Assembly: GCA_023055505.1 (NCBI GenBank) | Contig: JALIRH010000001.1 | Coordinates: 91,480,530-91,544,529 of the forward strand | Source: Callipepla californica brunnescens | Lineage: Eukaryota > Chordata > Aves > Galliformes > Odontophoridae | DNA: 64,000 bases | Reading direction: 5' to 3' | Notes under the pieces: model-generated | What the model saw: the letters and a program-made list of their open reading frames with translations, nothing else | Told to the model about the DNA's origin: nothing | Database searches by the model: none | Part shown: one piece after another, positions 59,126 to 64,000 of the stretch | Layout of the letters: every line of letters begins with the position of its first letter | Numbering within the stretch: position 1 is the first letter of the stretch | Translations under genes and position numbers: made by a program

Positions 59126-62114
59126 CTACTGGAATTTCTTTAGTTAGTTAAAATAATGTGAAGCAAAGAATTCCATACTTGGTTCTGTAAATTTACCATA
59201 ACTCTCCCTACTTCTAAGATACCTTTGGCACAGAATGTTGTGCTTTGAAATTGCTTTGCAGTATTCTGAAGTGGTGTTTACCCATACAGATAATTCAGAT
59301 CAACAAAAGCTTCCAGACTGAATGAAAAATCTGGCTTTTCCAATCAGTGATAAATTAAGCAAAATAGTTGCTATTCTGGACAATAACAGTACTTCATTCA
59401 TTTTTGCTCACAGAATCTGAGATTACAAATAAGTGCTATCTGTGGTAGAAAAAGCAATATTATTAAGCTAACTTTTAGAAATGTAAATGCTAATTATAGC
59501 TGTTAATCCAATGAGACACTTTTCAGAGGTGTGTATAATCACCACAAATTTCACCTCTCTGTGAATACATAATGAATCATCTGAGACTTACTTTGAAGCA
59601 TATCAAATTTTGTCAAGTGATTTTCATTACACTAAACACTGATTATGCTAAACTTAAGTTTACCATGTAATGGATAGATCTGAAGTGCTGATGGGCATAG
59701 TTTAAATGTATCTTTTCAGTGTGCAAAGATATTACAGTGAGTAACAAGAAGTGAAAACTGTCAACTTGCATAATACATTCAGATAGCTTTTGTGCTCTTT
59801 CTTAATCTAAATTTGGTAACTGGAAAGGAGTGAAAATTAGAAGTACAGAATAATTATCCCTTCTAATGCTTGTGCTCTTGACTAACAAAGAAGTCCTGGT
59901 AACAACAGGTGAAAATTTTTCATGCTCTCAATATCTCCAAAAAGAGTGTGGTGGAGGGGTAAGAGTTGACATGTGCATGTGTACACCAATACAGGGAAAT
60001 GCTCCCTTTTAAAGAGAAATTCTTCATTCTCTCATGGAAGTCTGTAACAGAAATAGACAAATGCAATCATATTATCATCTCCATGGCTGGACTAGCCTCT
60101 TAAGCACACGCACGTACACATATATATGCATTTTTATATGCTTATGCATGCATATGCCTGTATATATATATTTGTGTGTGAGTGTATGTTTCTGTTTTCA
60201 AAGTAATCTTTTACAATCATTTATAACACTTTAGAAATGTGAAAAAGAGTCATTATTCTGGTCTATCTCAATCCAGTTCTTCCTGAAATCAATAAGAATG
60301 GAAGCAAATTTTCAGTACGTCCTTATGCTACATATGAGAAAAATAGATTCTTCAGTTTGTAGGAAGACCCTGTGATAAGCTCATTTCTCACAGGACTGAG
60401 ACCCTTTTCTTTCACAAATTCCAACAGCAACTAATAACATTACATTTGCAGGAAACACTGACTTTTCAACACAATGCTGTGCTCTATGTAGTCTTACAAT
60501 AGTCACTACTGTCAAGAAAAAATGAGGTGTTCAAAATAAGTCTGTAATGCACTTATTATCATGTCAGGCTCATGTATATTTTAGATGGAATATGGTAATT
60601 ATTTTCTGCCCCTATCCCTGTCACTATCTTGATAAACAGACATACAATCACTCTGTAACTATATAGTGTTATATATATACTGTTTAAGCTTGGAAATAGT
60701 TTATTTTCTAGTACTAGTTACTGTTACAGTCCAGCTCATTTGTGAAAGTTAAATGTTAAAATAGCTCAGAGGAATACAAGGTCTATAACTGGAGAGTTGC
60801 ATGACCCAGGTTAGCACTAAGTTGCAGTGGTAAGGAAGGACATTTTACAACTTCCAGGGAGTATTCATCTGATCAAGATAACTCAGATACATTGAAGGTT
60901 CCTTTCATAGACAGTGGAAGAAATAAGCTAATCTAGGATACGAATCACCTCAGTCCAAGGGACTCACTTAAATTAACTGTACATGTCTAAGCAACATTTG
61001 ATGTGATTTAAGATATCCCACCTTACCTTCTGCTGTTTCAGAAGGGAAAAACATATATTAGATCCTCTTAAAGTCTTTTATTTTATCCAAATGTTAGAAA
61101 AACTGTTCAAAATATTTAGCAGTTCCCAAGTTATGACTATCTTAGTGTATCTCATGTGGCATTTAGATAACTGATAAATTTGACTCTACAGTCAAATTTA
61201 GAATAAAATATGTCATAGGAATGCCTGTTCTTTTTATTATTATTTTATTATTTTCTTTATTAGAGTATTCAAGGGTAATTGGATCAGATACAAATGCCTA
61301 CACTTAAGTGAAATGAATACCTCTCTCAATGTTAGCTAGATATTGCTTTGAAACACATTGACCACAGAAGGTGGAGGAACATTTCTGTTCATACTGGTGC
61401 CTTTTTGCATCTACACCAGGGTATCCACAAAAACTATGGAACTTCCAAATATTTATATCAGGGAAATCACAGAGTGTCTACAAAAAGGAAAAAGAAAAAA
61501 AAACTAAAAGCAACAACAACAATAAAAAAAACAAAGACTGGCTTGTGGGCAATTTGCCGTTGATGTAGTATATTATCATGATGATACTTTAAGATGTGTA
61601 ATTACTGCAAACTGTTCTCTCTTAAGGAAAGCCATTATTGAGCAAACTACATTTGCATATATGAAACAATGGAGAAAGCAATTAACCAACAATAAGAAAG
61701 CTATAAACATTTCAGTCAGAACATACCTTTTTCTTTCTCACCCTTCCCTTAGCTATTTTTTTTCTATTTAGCTGTGAATCAGCAGCAAATGTAATGCTTC
61801 TCACTGTTGCTTTCAATCAATAATTTATTTTGATGAAATTCTGTTGATCTAATAAGATTATCCGCCTAGATGACAACAAACAAAACAGATAGATATAATT
61901 AAAAAATGTCTCAAACTGCTTCCCTTGACTGTGGCTAATAGTGGTGCATTCAGATAATGGTGGCTTTCTACTTTTTTAAGACTATATAAAAATTTAAAGA
62001 GCCTTTGGTATTGTGAAAGACACTTGAGAGTGATCTTGAGCTGTATGCTTATCAAATCTGCTTGTGCAACTAACGTGCACTTCAGAAACTAAAGCATGAG
62101 AGTTAAGTACTACA
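59126..62114. other. AT-rich unique noncoding DNA
   Basis: No gene or transposon was recognised. It contains TATA/CACGTA-type sequence near 60,108-60,180, a perfect hairpin at 61,175-61,200 and an A-rich stretch near 61,482-61,535. Confidence 0.5.
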
Positions 62115-63025
62115 ATCATAGAATGATAAAATCACAGAAAGCTTTGCACTGGAAGAGACTTCAAAGACCATCTAGTTCCAAATCTCCTGCCATAGGCAAG
62201 GACACTTTCCACTAGATCAGGATGCATAAAAGCCCATCCAGTCTGGACTTGAACAGCTCCAGGAATGATCTATCAACAGCTTTACTGGACAATCTGTTCC
62301 AGTACTTCACCATTCTCAACATGAATAATTTCTTACTTATATCTTATCTAAACTAATCTTTTTTAAGTTTAAAACCATTGCCCCTTATCCTATCACTATG
62401 GTCCCTGATTGTCTTTCTCTGACATTCTTTTCGACCCCTTTTAAATAGTGGAAGACTACTTATGAGAACTCACAAGAGTTTTCCAATCTCTAGGCTAAGA
62501 AACCTCAACTTTCTCAGGCTCTTTTCATAGTAGAATTGCTCTAATACTCTGATTATCTTTGTAGACTTCCTCCACACCCACTTTATCAGATTAATGTCTT
62601 AAGCTGATGGCCCCAGTATGGGATGCAAGACTCCTAATAGAGTCAAAGAAGGTCAGAGTTGAAGGGGAAAATACCTCCCTTAACCTGCTAGTTATGTGTA
62701 GCTGTTGTTGTTTGTATGTTTGTTTTTCATACAACCCAGCATACAGACATCCTTCTGGGCTGCAAGCACACGTTGAGCTTTTCATTCACTAGTACTCGAG
62801 TCTTTCCCCGAAGGACTGCTCACAGTCCAGTCACTGCCCAGCCTGTATTCATGTTTAAGAGTGCCCTTACCAAGGTGCAGGAACATGCCTTGCTCAACAA
62901 TTGTTTGCACAGATCTATCTCTCAAGCCAGTGAAGGTCCCTCTGGATGGCAGCCTTTCCCTCCAGTGTGTCATCCTCTCCTCTCAGCTTTGAATCATACA
63001 CAGACTAGTTCAATTCTGCTGCTAG
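62115..63025 (-). mobile_element. CR1 LINE, 3' 0.9 kb
   Basis: This is the longest CR1 in the window. From left to right the plus strand shows the reverse-complemented tail (AATCATAGAATGATAAAATC), CATCTAGTTCCAAATCTCC, CAATCTGTTCCAGTACTTC, AAAACCATTGCCCCTTATCC, GGCTAAGAAACCTCAACTTT, CTCAGGCTCTTTTCATAG, TGATGGCCCCAGTATGGGAT, GGGCTGCAAGCACACGTTGA, GTGCAGGAACATGCCTTGC and CCCTCTGGATGGCAGCC. The 62,716-63,057 plus-strand frame is antisense to it and is not a gene. The copy has scattered deletions and a 5' truncation near 63,025. Confidence 0.88.
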
Positions 63026-64000
63026 TGGTATGGAATAGGCAAGTTCTTACTATATAAGTCTAAATGCAGAATACACAAACAAAATACATTTTGTAATTTC
63101 CTCTAATAAATCAATAATGCATTATTGTAGTAGGATTCACTCTACAATTAAATTGCTTCAAGGCAATTAAATGCCTTCTGAGTCAGTACCTTAGAGGATA
63201 TCTCCACTGACAAAAAGAAAAGGGTTAAATCTTCACAAAGCATCCAGTAGCCAACAGTACTGACTAGGGATTATAAAGATCACAGATTTTAAGGATAAAA
63301 TAATAAGTTCATACATAAAAATAAAACAGAGTATTCAGAGAAAAAAAAAATATAAATGTAAACCTTCACAGAAATACACAAATGCACTAAACAAACAAAC
63401 AAACAAAAAAAACACTCCTCAAGCTTTCCTAACTTTCGGTACAATTTTGATGTGTAAAAAACAATCACAATGTAGAGAAATGCTGAGAAAAGATAGAATG
63501 ATGAGATATAGTGCGGATCACATATTATTGCACTTTAATTCATAAATGAGCTTAGACATCTGTGAAATTAAAACCCCAGGGTTGACAATTTATGTGACAC
63601 TATGTTGAGAAAGAAACAAAGCTTTGAGACGCAAATACCAGCTTTACCTTGCATCAAAGAAGGTAACCTTGCAAGCAACCTTCACACAGACCAGCCTCTC
63701 CATTCTGACTGATGTCTCCCATATGTATCTATTTCTCCTCTCTGTTTTCCAATCAAGTTGACAGTAATTCCCAGTTCATTTTCTAAAGAGACTGATAAGA
63801 GCCAGGCTGGACCTGTACCTATTATTAACCTCTGCTGTACTGTTATTACTTATTTTTCTCCTTTGAGATAAGCAGTTACATTGCACTTGATGATCTTTGC
63901 CTGGGATGTGTTATTACATAAAAATGGTACTGCAAATGTCAGCCTATTACTGGGTCATTAAAGTCAGGTCATGATATTTGAAAATTTGATGTTCTTAACC
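63026..64000. other. Unique noncoding DNA
   Basis: No gene was recognised. It holds a CAAA run near 63,389-63,412. The last 300 bp are less repetitive and less AT-skewed than the surroundings, with no known element. Confidence 0.5.

Noticed and set aside
62716..63057. 113-codon plus-strand frame
   Set aside because: It is antisense to a CR1 LINE and has no independent support.
1..64000. Bacterial or viral origin of the window
   Set aside because: There are no dense coding frames, ribosome-binding sites or operons. CR1 LINEs, ERV LTRs and a mariner point to a bird genome.

Overview
This window looks like about 64 kb of bird nuclear DNA from an AT-rich, gene-poor region. The evidence is the repeat content. 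There are at least ten fragments of CR1 LINEs, with the bird-type 3' ends made of short ATTCTGTG / ATTCTATG repeats. There are several LTR families of avian ERVL-like endogenous retroviruses and one internally deleted mariner element that resembles the chicken Galluhop/Mariner1 family. The mariner makes a galliform such as chicken, turkey or quail the best guess, but the sequence alone does not prove the species. I found no protein-coding gene, no exon I would defend, no tRNA or rRNA, and no CRISPR array. Most open reading frames longer than 60 codons lie in repeats, lie antisense to retroviral remnants, or lack an early ATG.

Layout. From 1 to 7,000 the DNA is unique and AT-rich, with an old LTR near 2.05-2.42 kb and a strong AT palindrome at 5.44-5.55 kb. 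From 7.0 to 10.24 kb is a retroviral graveyard: gag and protease remnants of an ERVL-like element on the minus strand, two other LTR pieces, and a complete solo LTR bounded by a perfect 5-bp target duplication (ACTAG). From 12.05 to 16.43 kb, two LTRs of one family stand in opposite orientation about 3.4 kb apart, with a third LTR of another family between them. A motif-rich unique segment at 17.02-17.27 kb is the best candidate for a conserved enhancer. At 19.5-20.27 kb one CR1 is inserted in reverse inside another.

From 28.1 to 30.4 kb is a second ERVL-like remnant (5' LTR, leader and gag, minus strand), next to a CR1 reverse-transcriptase piece and another LTR. At 33.45-34.21 kb is a GC- and CpG-rich LTR on the minus strand. 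CR1 pieces lie at 23.1, 25.3, 31.9, 35.1, 44.5, 50.3, 52.0, 58.95 and 62.1-63.0 kb, and a solo-type LTR at 41.13-41.67 kb. At 57.17-57.62 kb is the mariner remnant, followed by a 418-nt uninterrupted purine tract (57,902-58,319) made of 35 perfect GAAGA units, a GA run and 44 perfect GGAA units.

No genes act together here. The window records transposon insertion, nesting and decay, with simple-sequence expansion and several perfect short hairpins that look like template-switch mutations. I found no undescribed functional system. The most useful leads are the purine satellite, the deleted mariner with its fold-back end, the hairpins at transposon ends, and the enhancer-like segment near 17.1 kb.
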